A stretch of DNA of 7,111 nucleotides from Brevundimonas sp. UBA7534 (lineage in GTDB: Bacteria > Pseudomonadota > Alphaproteobacteria > Caulobacterales > Caulobacteraceae): assembly GCF_002479325.1 (NCBI RefSeq), contig NZ_DLMO01000049.1, positions 1-7,111 of the forward strand, read 5' to 3'. The notes under the pieces were generated by a model. The model was given only the letters and a program-made list of their open reading frames with translations, was not told the origin of the DNA and ran no database searches. The translations under genes and the position numbers were made by a program. Shown here one piece after another: positions 1 through 6,658 of the stretch (positions are counted from its first letter, which is position 1; each line of letters begins with the position of its first letter).

Positions 1-816
1 GACAAGATGATGCTGGTCGAAATCATCCTGGGCGAGAAGACCGGCGAGGCGGCGATCGCCAAGGCGCTGGACTATGTGCTGAAGATCAAGAAGACGCCGA
101 TCGTCGTCAACGACTCCAGAGGTTTCTACACCTCGCGGTGCTTCTCCACCTTCCTGATGGAAGGCATGGCGATGCTGGAGGAAGGTTATGGTCCGGCGCT
201 GATCGACAATGTCGGCCGCATGACCGGCATGCCGCGCGGCCCGCTGGAGATGCACGACGACGTCGCCTTGGACCTGTCCTACAAGATCGCCAAACAGACC
301 AAGGCGGACTTGGGCGACAAGTATGTCCCCAACGAGGGCGAGCAGATCGTCGCCACCATGGTCGAGGGCGGACGCTTTGGCCGCAAGAATGGCAAGGGCT
401 TCTACGACTATGACAGCAAGCCCAAGACGATCTGGAAGGGCCTGGCCGAGCTGGCGCCGACCACCAAGGGCATCGACAAGCCGGAAGAGCCGAGCGCCTT
501 CGGCCAGATCGACGAGTTGAAGACGCGCCTGCTGTATCGCCAGGCCGTCGAAGTGGCCCGCTGCTGGGAAGAGGGCGTCATCGACGATCCGCGCGAAGCC
601 GATCTGGGCGCCATCCTGGGCTGGGGCTTCGCGCCCTGGACCGGCGGTCCTATCAGCATGATCGACGGGATCGGCCTGGCCAAGTTCGTCGAGACGGCGG
701 ACCGCTTGGCCCAGACCTATGGCGACCGCTTCAAGGTCCCGCAGCTGCTGCGCGACATGGCCGCCAAGAATGAGACTTTCTACGGCAAGTTCGCGCCGGA
801 GAAGAAGGCGGCCTGA
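1..816 (+). CDS. 3-hydroxyacyl-CoA dehydrogenase / fatty-acid oxidation multifunctional protein (FadB/FadJ type), C-terminal part
   Basis: This is the 3' end of a gene whose start lies left of the window; the frame is open from base 1 and 271 residues are visible. The family oxidises L-3-hydroxyacyl-CoA to 3-ketoacyl-CoA with NAD+ in cytoplasmic beta-oxidation, usually fused behind an enoyl-CoA hydratase domain. Visible first is the end of the NAD-binding domain. The Glu in MMLVEI (window residue 7) sits where the catalytic Glu of the His-Glu dyad is expected, and its His partner would lie just upstream. PIVVNDSRGF marks the domain junction. GRFGRKNGKGFYDY follows near residues 124-137, typical of the first C-terminal 3HCDH domain. 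The second C-terminal domain contains GWGFAPWTGG near residues 207-216. Whether the protein is closer to FadB or FadJ cannot be settled here; the FadJ-like class of alphaproteobacteria fits best. An intrinsic terminator follows 25 bases after the stop. Confidence 0.95.
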   Translation, partial: DKMMLVEIILGEKTGEAAIAKALDYVLKIKKTPIVVNDSRGFYTSRCFSTFLMEGMAMLEEGYGPALIDNVGRMTGMPRGPLEMHDDVALDLSYKIAKQTKADLGDKYVPNEGEQIVATMVEGGRFGRKNGKGFYDYDSKPKTIWKGLAELAPTTKGIDKPEEPSAFGQIDELKTRLLYRQAVEVARCWEEGVIDDPREADLGAILGWGFAPWTGGPISMIDGIGLAKFVETADRLAQTYGDRFKVPQLLRDMAAKNETFYGKFAPEKKAA

Positions 817-841
817 TCGAAAGGCTGAGACTGAAGACGAC

Positions 842-870
842 AAGGGCCGGGAGCGATCCCGGCCCTTTCT
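842..870 (+). terminator. Intrinsic terminator of the fatty-acid oxidation gene
   Basis: An 11-bp perfect stem, AAGGGCCGGGA (842-852) with TCCCGGCCCTT (857-867), closes on a GCGA loop, a GNRA-type tetraloop. It is followed by a T/C-rich run starting TTTCTGTC. It lies 25 bases past the TGA of the upstream gene. On the minus strand the same stem could also slow transcripts leaving the aldo/keto reductase gene, but there it is not followed by a T tract. Confidence 0.85.
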
Positions 871-880
871 GTCTGTCTCT

Positions 881-895
881 CCTCCCATCGGGAGG
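881..895. repeat. Short inverted repeat just past the aldo/keto reductase stop
   Basis: CCTCCC (881-886) and GGGAGG (890-895) form a 6-bp perfect stem around a 3-base loop. On the minus strand it lies 5 bases beyond the stop codon of the reductase gene. No T tract follows on either strand, so this is at most an auxiliary 3'-end hairpin for that gene, working with the stronger stem at 842-867. Confidence 0.4.
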
Positions 896-900
896 CGGCG

Positions 901-1737
901 TCAGATTATGTCCAGCGGCGTTTCGTGCTTGGGAGGCGGGAAGGCTTGGTCCAGCCGCTCCAGGTCCTCGGCGTCGAACTGGACGTCCAGCGCGTCCGCG
1001 TTCGCTTCGACATGCTCGACCGACGACGCTTTGGGGATGGCGATGACGCCGTCGTGACGCAGGGCGGCGGCCAGGGCCACCTGGGCCGGCGAGGCGTCGT
1101 GGCGGTCGGCGATGTCGACGATCAGCGGGTGTTCCAGCAGCCCGCCGCGCCCCAGCGGCGAATAGGCCATCATCGGCATGTCGCGGGCCTGCATCCACGG
1201 CAGCAGGTCGAACTCCACGCCGCGGGAACCCAGGTTGTAGAGCAGTTGGTTGGCGGCGCAGTCGTTTCCGCCGTCGATGTCGACCAGCCGCTCCATCGTG
1301 CGAAGGTCCAGGTTGGACACGCCCCAGCGGGCGATCATCCCCTCGTCCACCAGCTCCTGGAAGGCGTCGACGGTCTCCTCCAGCGGAATGCGGCCCTCCC
1401 AGTGCAGCAGGTAGAGGTCGATCCGGTCGACGCCCAGCCGTTCAAGCGACTTCTCGCAGGCCAGCATCATCCTCATTTCGGAGGCGTTTTCCGGCTTCAC
1501 CTTGGAGACCAGGAAGACCTCGTCGCGGCGACCGGCGATGACCTCGCCCACCAGGCGTTCGGCGCGCCCGTCGCCGTAAAGCTCGGCCGTGTCGATCAGG
1601 GTCATGCCCAGGTCGATCCCGCGCGCCAGCGCCGCCTGCTCGGCGTCGCGGCGGGCGGCGGCGTCGCCGATCTCCCAGGTGCCTTGGCCAAGGGCGGGGA
1701 CGGTCGTACCGTCGGCGAAGGTGACGAGGCGGGTCAT
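901..1737 (-). CDS. Aldo/keto reductase (YeaE-like, methylglyoxal-reductase type)
   Basis: A complete 278-residue cytoplasmic NADPH-dependent aldo/keto reductase with a (beta/alpha)8 barrel. All four catalytic residues are in place: D49 and Y54 in DTAELYG, K79 in SKVKP and H112 in LYLLHW. Other family marks are the N-terminal LGQGTW (residues 16-21), WGVSNL, NQLLYNLGSRGVE, MAYSPLGRGG and the cofactor-binding GVIAIPKAS near the C-terminus. From memory the protein closely resembles E. coli YeaE, which reduces methylglyoxal; the true substrate here is not readable from sequence. The ATG at 1737 is preferred because an AGGA Shine-Dalgarno element lies 6-7 bases upstream and YeaE begins at about this point. 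A 19-residue longer frame from 1794 is Arg/Ser/Pro-rich and runs into the divergent hydrolase. The gene diverges from that hydrolase, with 47 bases between the start codons. Confidence 0.95.
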   Translation of the reverse strand: MTRLVTFADGTTVPALGQGTWEIGDAAARRDAEQAALARGIDLGMTLIDTAELYGDGRAERLVGEVIAGRRDEVFLVSKVKPENASEMRMMLACEKSLERLGVDRIDLYLLHWEGRIPLEETVDAFQELVDEGMIARWGVSNLDLRTMERLVDIDGGNDCAANQLLYNLGSRGVEFDLLPWMQARDMPMMAYSPLGRGGLLEHPLIVDIADRHDASPAQVALAAALRHDGVIAIPKASSVEHVEANADALDVQFDAEDLERLDQAFPPPKHETPLDII

Positions 1738-1772
1738 GTCCGTCCTAATGCATGAGCGGCGAAAAGGCCGCC

Positions 1773-1779
1773 GGGAGGG
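1773..1779 (+). promoter_or_regulatory. Shine-Dalgarno that sets the hydrolase start
   Basis: GGGAGGG lies 5 bases before the ATG at 1785. The upstream in-frame ATG at 1752 has no purine-rich element before it, so this site decides the start. A small inverted repeat, GCGGC (1756-1760) with GCCGC (1767-1771), ends one base before this element. Confidence 0.65.
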
Positions 1780-1784
1780 TGGCG

Positions 1785-2740
1785 ATGCAGACACGGCTTA
1801 TCAAGACCGAAGGCCTGTCCCAGCAGGTTCTGGAGGCGGGCGAGGGGCCGCTGGTGCTGCTGATCCACGGCTTTCCCGAACTGGGCGTCAGCTGGCGCGC
1901 CCAGGTCGAGGCGCTGGGGGCGGCGGGCTATCGCGCCGTGGCGCCGGACATGCGCGGTTATGGCGGGACCGAACGGCCGCAGGGCGTGGCGGCCTATTCG
2001 ATCCTGAACCTGGTCGGGGACATGGTCGATCTGGTCCGGGCGCTGGGCGCGCGGACCTGCACGGTGGTCGGCCACGACTGGGGGGCGCCGGTCGCCTGGC
2101 ATTGCGCGCTGCTGAGGCCCGACATCTTCACCGCCGTGGCGGGCCTGTCGGTGCCGTTCCAGCCGCGGCGTCCGGGCGGGCCGCCCACCCCCGCCATGGC
2201 CGCCCTGGCCAGGAAGGCGGGGCAGGGCGATCTCTACATCAACCGCTTCCAGGCGCCGGACGCGCACCGGGACCTGGAGGCCGATCCGGCGACGACGCTG
2301 AGAAAGCTGTTCTTCGCCTATGACGGGGCGACCCCGGCGGAGCGACGCTCCACAGGCTTCATGCCCGAGGGCGTCAGCCTGCTGGACAGCATCGACGATG
2401 CGGCGACCCTGCCGCCGTGGATGAGCCAGGACCATTTCCAGGAGTATGTCGACGCCTTCGCGGCCGCCGGATTCGACGGGCCGCTGAACTGGTATCGGGC
2501 GCTGGACCTGAACTGGTCCCTGACCGCCTTCGTGCAGGACCAGAGGATCGCCGTGCCCGCCCTGTTCGTGGTCGGCGAGAACGATCCGGTGCGCCACTAC
2601 GCCGGGCGGCAGGAGGCGACGATGAAGGACTGGGTTCCGAAGCTGGCCCGCATGGAGGTGCTGCCGGGCGCGGGGCACTGGATCCAGCAGGAACGGGCGG
2701 ACGCGGTGAACGCCCTGCTGCTCGATTTCCTGGCGGGGCT

Positions 2741-2744
<4 letters not shown>
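1785..2744 (+). CDS. Alpha/beta hydrolase, soluble epoxide hydrolase type
   Basis: A complete 319-residue protein (usual length about 300-330) with the layout of epoxide hydrolases, which open epoxides to vicinal diols through an ester on an Asp nucleophile. The oxyanion motif HGFPE is at 28-32 and DMRGYGGT at 55-62. The nucleophile elbow GHDWGAPVAW places D98 as the nucleophile; D267 in GENDPV is the charge-relay acid and H298 in GAGHW the base. The cap domain (about 125-245) carries the two expected epoxide-activating tyrosines, Y151 in LYINRFQ and Y237 in LNWYR. No signal peptide is present, so it is cytoplasmic. Haloalkane and fluoroacetate dehalogenases share the fold, but the cap Tyr pair and LNWYR favour epoxide hydrolase. 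An in-frame ATG at 1752 would add 11 residues but lacks a ribosome binding site. The stop overlaps that of the converging flavin monooxygenase gene. Confidence 0.93.
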
Positions 2745-3745
<1,001 letters not shown>

Positions 3746-3807
3746 GACGCCTAGATCGGGACGCCCGCCGACAGATCAAGGGGAACCGCAACCGAAGCTG
3801 CGGCTTT

Positions 3808-3812
3808 GAGTC
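3808..3812. promoter_or_regulatory. GAGTC, a GANTC (CcrM-type) methylation site in a divergent promoter region
   Basis: This is the GANTC site I found in the 89-base gap between the divergent starts at 3745 (-) and 3835 (+). In Caulobacterales GANTC is methylated by CcrM, and promoter copies can be read by GcrA. It lies 22 bases before the plus-strand start codon and 62 bases from the minus-strand start codon. No clear -35/-10 pair could be assigned around it, so a regulatory role is inference only. Confidence 0.3.
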
Positions 3813-3834
3813 TGCCGTAGCGAAGGAGCGCGCG

Positions 3835-4122
3835 ATGACCGACCAGCCCCCCAAGCCCCTGCCGCCGAAGACCGCGGACGGCGAGGACGCCCGAGAGGCC
3901 GCCGACATGGGCGAGAAGCCGGACCTGGGCCACCGCGCCGACGCCCTGATCGAGGCGCTGGACGGGACCGACTCCGGCTCCGACACTCGCGCCGGATCGT
4001 TGCGGGGCGGCTCGGCCAGCGGTTCGGACGACGATCCCGATTCGGCCCGCATCAATCGCGCACTGGCCGAAGAGGGCGAGGCCTTGAGCAACGCGGAGAA
4101 GGGGAAGCGCGAGGGGGCGTGA
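3835..4122 (+). CDS. Small acidic, probably disordered hypothetical protein
   Basis: A 95-residue protein that I do not recognise. The start is well supported: GAAGGAG at 3822-3828 lies 6 bases before the ATG. The chain opens with a Pro/Lys-rich stretch (about 4-12). A charged part with possible short helix follows (about 14-43, including RADALIEALDG), then a Gly/Ser/Asp-rich linker (about 45-68, with GSDDDPDS) and a second possible helix near the end (SARINRALAEEGEALSNAEK). It has no cysteine, signal peptide, membrane segment or aromatic core, so it is probably soluble and largely unfolded. Reality as a gene is supported by the strong ribosome binding site and by intact coding in a gap between well-identified genes. 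It is followed by an inverted repeat at 4149-4169 and the envelope gene unit. Function cannot be assigned. Confidence 0.75.
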   Translation: MTDQPPKPLPPKTADGEDAREAADMGEKPDLGHRADALIEALDGTDSGSDTRAGSLRGGSASGSDDDPDSARINRALAEEGEALSNAEKGKREGA

Positions 4123-4147
4123 GCCCTTCGCCTTGCCGCCGCCATAC

Positions 4148-4169
4148 GGAGGCGCCACGGTGGCGCTTC
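4148..4169 (+). promoter_or_regulatory. Inverted repeat containing a GGAGG Shine-Dalgarno and a candidate GTG start
   Basis: GCGCCAC (4152-4158) and GTGGCGC (4160-4166) form a perfect inverted repeat around one base. In RNA the stem could extend to 4149-4157 against 4161-4169, including one G-U pair, with a 3-base loop. Its left arm covers most of GGAGG (4148-4152), and its right side covers most of a GTG at 4160 in frame with the lipoprotein. It may hide that start, or may simply be a 3' hairpin of the small gene ending at 4122. No T tract follows. Confidence 0.45.
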
Positions 4170-4195
4170 GACCCTGCGCCCGGGATATTCCCTCG

Positions 4196-4696
4196 ATGAT
4201 GCGACGACTGGCGGCTTCGGCCGCTTTCATGGTTCTTGGCCTTGCCGGATGCGACCGGACCGCGCAACCGGCCGAGCCTGCGTCGGAGACGCCTGTGCTC
4301 GAGGCGTCCGAACCGGCGCCGGTCCAGGCTCCGACCGATGCGCCGACCCCGGCCGCCGCCTTGGGCGAGGCCGAGCCGGCGGCGCCGGGCGCGCCCGCCT
4401 TCGCCGCCCTGTATCCCGGCGCCACGGCCGAGGCGCCCGCCGTCATCGCCGCCGGCGATGCGGGGCAGGGCGGGCTGGTGACCTTCGAAACCAGCGCCAC
4501 CCCGGACGAGGTGATCGCCTACTACCGCGACCGGGCCGCCCAGGCCGGGCTGCGGCCCGTCATGGGCATGAACCAGGGGGACGCGCGGGCCTACGGCGCC
4601 GCCGACGGAGAACCGGACGGAGCCAAGTTGTCGGTCGTCGCCGCGCCGGCCGAGGGAAACACCTCGGTGCAATTGAGTTGGAGCGAGGGCCGGTGA
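4196..4696 (+). CDS. Hypothetical lipoprotein with Pro/Ala/Glu linker and small C-terminal domain
   Basis: A 166-residue exported protein. The signal peptide has a short basic start (MMRR), a hydrophobic core (5-15) and the lipobox LAGC, with lipidated Cys at 19. The next residue is Asp, which in E. coli keeps a lipoprotein in the inner membrane; whether that holds here is unknown. Residues 23-68 are a Pro/Ala/Glu-rich linker. The C-terminal domain (69-166) begins FAALYPGA and contains VTFETSATPDEVIAYYRDRA and a final strand VQLSWSEGR. This pattern occurs in small periplasmic domains, but I cannot name a family. The ATG at 4196 gives a textbook signal peptide but lacks a clear Shine-Dalgarno; GTG at 4160 has GGAGG 7 bases upstream and would add 12 residues. 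The stop overlaps the phosphatase start in GTGA, so the two are probably translationally coupled. Confidence 0.85.
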   Translation: MMRRLAASAAFMVLGLAGCDRTAQPAEPASETPVLEASEPAPVQAPTDAPTPAAALGEAEPAAPGAPAFAALYPGATAEAPAVIAAGDAGQGGLVTFETSATPDEVIAYYRDRAAQAGLRPVMGMNQGDARAYGAADGEPDGAKLSVVAAPAEGNTSVQLSWSEGR

Positions 4697-5493
4697 GGGC
4701 TGCGGCTGCGGGCGGCGCGCTGGCGGCGCTGCTGCTGGCGGCTTGCGCGCCCGGCCCTGCGCATCCCCCGGTCTTCCTGGAAAGCGGGACGGGTTATCTG
4801 GCGCCGGCCGATCTGGCGCGCCTTGCCCAGGCGGTCCCGCCCCCGCCCGCCCCGGGATCGGCGACCGACCGGGCGGACAAGGCGGCCTCTGCGCGCTATG
4901 CGGCGCTGCAGGGCGGGGACCGCTGGCTGCTGGCGACGGCCCACGCCGAACTGCGTCCGCCGCTGGCGCTGCAGCACTTCGATTGCGCCCTGGGGGTGAG
5001 GCTGGGATCGGCCCAAACCCCCACGCTGGACCGGATCATGGCGCGCGCCTTTCACGACGCCAACGGCGTGGCCGAAAGGGTGAAGGCGCGGGCCGCGCGC
5101 CCCCGGCCGGTCGGCGACGACCCCCAGCGTCAGGCCTGTCAGAGACTGGACGCCGCCGCGCGAAAGAGCGCCTCCTATCCGTCCGGCAGCGCGGCGGTCG
5201 GGACGGCCTATGCCGAGACCTTCGCGGCGCTGGAGCCGAACCGGGCCGAGGCCGTGCGCCGGATCGGGCGCGAGATCGGGATCAGCCGGTTGATCTGCGC
5301 CATGCACTACCCCAGCGACGTGTCGGCCGGAGAGGCCATCGGACGGGCGGTGGCCGCCGAGATCGCGGCGACGCCGGCCTTCGCCGAGGACGCCCTGGCG
5401 GCGCGGGCCGAACTGGTCGCCGCACGCGCGAGCGGCCGCACCAACCCCGGCTGCGCGGCCGAGCGGGCGGCGCTGGCGACGCCGCTGCCCTGA
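4693..5493 (+). CDS. PAP2-family class A-type acid phosphatase, lipoprotein
   Basis: A 266-residue exported phosphatase of the kind that removes phosphate from nucleotides and other monoesters outside the cytoplasm. The GTG start overlaps the preceding TGA (GTGA) and gives a short signal peptide ending in LLAAC, a lipobox with Cys at 18; GAGGG lies 3 bases upstream. The three-part signature KX6RP / PSGH / SRX5HX3D is present as K131...R138-P139, PSGS at 163-166, and S198-R199...H205...D209. H205 is the expected phosphorylated nucleophile and D209 its partner. The His of PSGH, the usual proton donor to the leaving group, is Ser166. The length matches PhoN-type enzymes (about 250-270). The open frame runs further upstream to 4249, but that part is a shadow of the lipoprotein gene. 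Activity is probable but not assured given the substitution. Confidence 0.9.
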   Translation: MRAAAAGGALAALLLAACAPGPAHPPVFLESGTGYLAPADLARLAQAVPPPPAPGSATDRADKAASARYAALQGGDRWLLATAHAELRPPLALQHFDCALGVRLGSAQTPTLDRIMARAFHDANGVAERVKARAARPRPVGDDPQRQACQRLDAAARKSASYPSGSAAVGTAYAETFAALEPNRAEAVRRIGREIGISRLICAMHYPSDVSAGEAIGRAVAAEIAATPAFAEDALAARAELVAARASGRTNPGCAAERAALATPLP

Positions 5494-5495
5494 CG

Positions 5496-6467
5496 ATGAT
5501 CGACGTGCTGGCCGCGCTGGCGATCCAGACCGGGACTCCGGCGGCGCGGGCCTGCACGAAGGCCGAGGTCGAGGCGCTGACGCAGCCCTCGGCGGAACCC
5601 TATCGTATGATGTGCCGGGCCGTGCTGTCCGGGCGCGACGTACGCCGGCCGGTGCTGATCGAGGGCTCCGAGGCCTCGGGCGCGGCGCTGGATTGCGGCG
5701 GCGGGCGGGTCGAGACGCCAGGCGAGGCGACGACGCGGATTCCGACCATCGCCATCTGGTCACGGCGAGAGAATGCGGGCTGGAGCCGCCCGTCCGGCGT
5801 GACGGTGCGTGACTGCGTGGTGGCGGGCAACATCCGAATCTGGGGCATGGGCGCGGGCGGGTCGATGCGCGACTTTCGGGCCTCGTCGCGCACGCCCGAT
5901 CACACGCGCGCCGCCCAGGCCGCGGCCCCGACCCAGGTGCGGGTCGAGCGGGTGCGGTTCGAGGCGACGGGGACCATCCCCCTCTATGTCGGGCCGGGCG
6001 TGACGCGCACGACGGTGACCGGCTCGACCTTCGCCGGCCGATCGACCTCGACGGCCATCTATCTGGACGCCGAGAGCGCGGGGGCGGAGATACGGGACAA
6101 CGAATTCGACATCCGCACCGGGCGCGAGCAGATCGCCGTGGACGGGTCGGGCGCCAACCGCATCGTCGACAACCGCTTCGCCCTGCACGGCCAGGGCGGG
6201 ATATTCCTCTATCGCAACTGCGGCGAGGACGGGGTGATCCGTCACCAGACGCCGTCCTACAATCAGATCACGGACAATGTGTTTTCCGGCGCGGCCTGGT
6301 TGAGGCCGCGCACGGTCGTGGTGGGCGCGCGTGAAGGGCGGCGACGCTATTGCGGCGACGACGCCGGCTGGCCGTATGGCTCCAGCGCCGACGACGGCGA
6401 CGGCGCGCGCGGCAATCGGGTGTCGGGCAATCGGACCCAGCGCGCCATCCGGCCCTGGGCGCGATGA
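5496..6467 (+). CDS. Right-handed parallel beta-helix repeat protein, probably exported
   Basis: A 323-residue protein starting 2 bases after the phosphatase stop. No good Shine-Dalgarno is visible, so translation probably depends on coupling. The body has the periodic strand-turn pattern of right-handed beta-helices: VTVRDCVVAGNIRIWGMG, VRVERVRFEATG, TTVTGSTFAG, AEIRDNEFDI, NRIVDNRFALHG, NQITDNVFSG and NRVSGNRT, in rungs of roughly 20-25 residues. The N-terminus (MIDVLAALAIQTGTPAARA before C20) could be a short signal peptide with an ARA cleavage site, but it lacks the basic start, so export is less certain. Six cysteines (first at 20, last in RRYCGDD) fit disulfides outside the cytoplasm. 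Such folds often bind or cut polysaccharides, but no pectate-lyase or other catalytic signature is apparent. The open frame continues upstream to 4743 only as a shadow of the phosphatase gene. Confidence 0.85.
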   Translation: MIDVLAALAIQTGTPAARACTKAEVEALTQPSAEPYRMMCRAVLSGRDVRRPVLIEGSEASGAALDCGGGRVETPGEATTRIPTIAIWSRRENAGWSRPSGVTVRDCVVAGNIRIWGMGAGGSMRDFRASSRTPDHTRAAQAAAPTQVRVERVRFEATGTIPLYVGPGVTRTTVTGSTFAGRSTSTAIYLDAESAGAEIRDNEFDIRTGREQIAVDGSGANRIVDNRFALHGQGGIFLYRNCGEDGVIRHQTPSYNQITDNVFSGAAWLRPRTVVVGAREGRRRYCGDDAGWPYGSSADDGDGARGNRVSGNRTQRAIRPWAR

Positions 6468-6469
6468 GG

Positions 6470-6524
6470 CCGAATTGCACTGCACCGCGAAAAACGGTGC
6501 AAGGTGCAAAAAAGTGCAATTCGG
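6470..6524. repeat. Nested palindrome with five TGCAC/GTGCA units
   Basis: The outer arms CCGAATTGCACT (6470-6481) and AGTGCAATTCGG (6513-6524) are perfectly complementary over 12 bases. Inside, TGCACCG (6481-6487) pairs with CGGTGCA (6495-6501) around a 7-base A-rich loop. GGTGCAA is directly repeated in tandem (6496-6502, 6503-6509). TGCAC occurs at 6476 and 6481, and GTGCA at 6497, 6504 and 6514. It also holds A5 and A6 runs, unusual in this GC-rich DNA. It begins 3 bases after the beta-helix stop. No T tract follows the outer stem on either strand, so it is not a canonical terminator. It may be a 3'-end RNA structure or a protein-binding array. Confidence 0.8.
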
Positions 6525-6658
6525 GGCGAGGCTCAGGTCTCGACGATCACCCTAACACAGGCTGGAGGCGTGATAGGTCGATTGCGGTCCGTTGCTGGAA
6601 AACCGAGGGAAAACAGAGGTCGAACCAGCGTCAATGGGAGGGCTGGACCGCCCGGGCG
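6525..6658. other. Rest of the convergent intergenic region
   Basis: No gene is seen here. A tandem 11-base repeat with one mismatch is present, GGAAAACCGAG (6597-6607) and GGAAAACAGAG (6608-6618), and GGTCGA occurs at 6576-6581 and 6618-6623. CGCCCGGGCG (6649-6658) is a 10-base palindrome directly after the glmM stop on the minus strand. No T-tract terminator for glmM could be identified. Confidence 0.5.

Noticed and set aside
1748..1753. ATGCAT palindrome between the divergent reductase and hydrolase starts
   Set aside because: Six-base palindromes are common by chance, and no flanking symmetry or promoter elements support an operator.
925..1755. 276-codon plus-strand frame opposite the aldo/keto reductase
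   Set aside because: It is rich in His, Gln, Arg, Val and Gly without any family motif. It is the antisense shadow of a gene whose catalytic residues are all present on the minus strand.
1738..1794. Longer N-terminus for the aldo/keto reductase (start at 1794)
   Set aside because: The extra 19 residues are not like the family, and an AGGA ribosome binding site supports the ATG at 1737.
1734..2678. 314-codon minus-strand frame opposite the epoxide hydrolase
   Set aside because: Arg/His/Gln-rich antisense shadow with no motif; the plus-strand product has the full catalytic set.
4249..4692. Upstream extension of the phosphatase frame
   Set aside because: This part is Arg/Gly/Ala-rich and overlaps the lipoprotein in another frame. 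The GTG at 4693 gives a lipobox signal peptide in the right place.
4743..5495. Upstream extension of the beta-helix frame
   Set aside because: It is an Arg/Gly-rich shadow of the phosphatase gene, whose three-part signature lies in a different frame.
4591..5763. 390-codon minus-strand frame across the phosphatase and the start of the beta-helix gene
   Set aside because: Arg/Pro/Ala-rich shadow without motifs; long antisense frames are expected at this GC content.
6470..6524. Nested palindrome as a classical intrinsic terminator
   Set aside because: After the outer stem the plus strand reads GGCGAGG and the minus strand reads CCTCATC, so there is no T tract. The A/T runs lie inside the loops.
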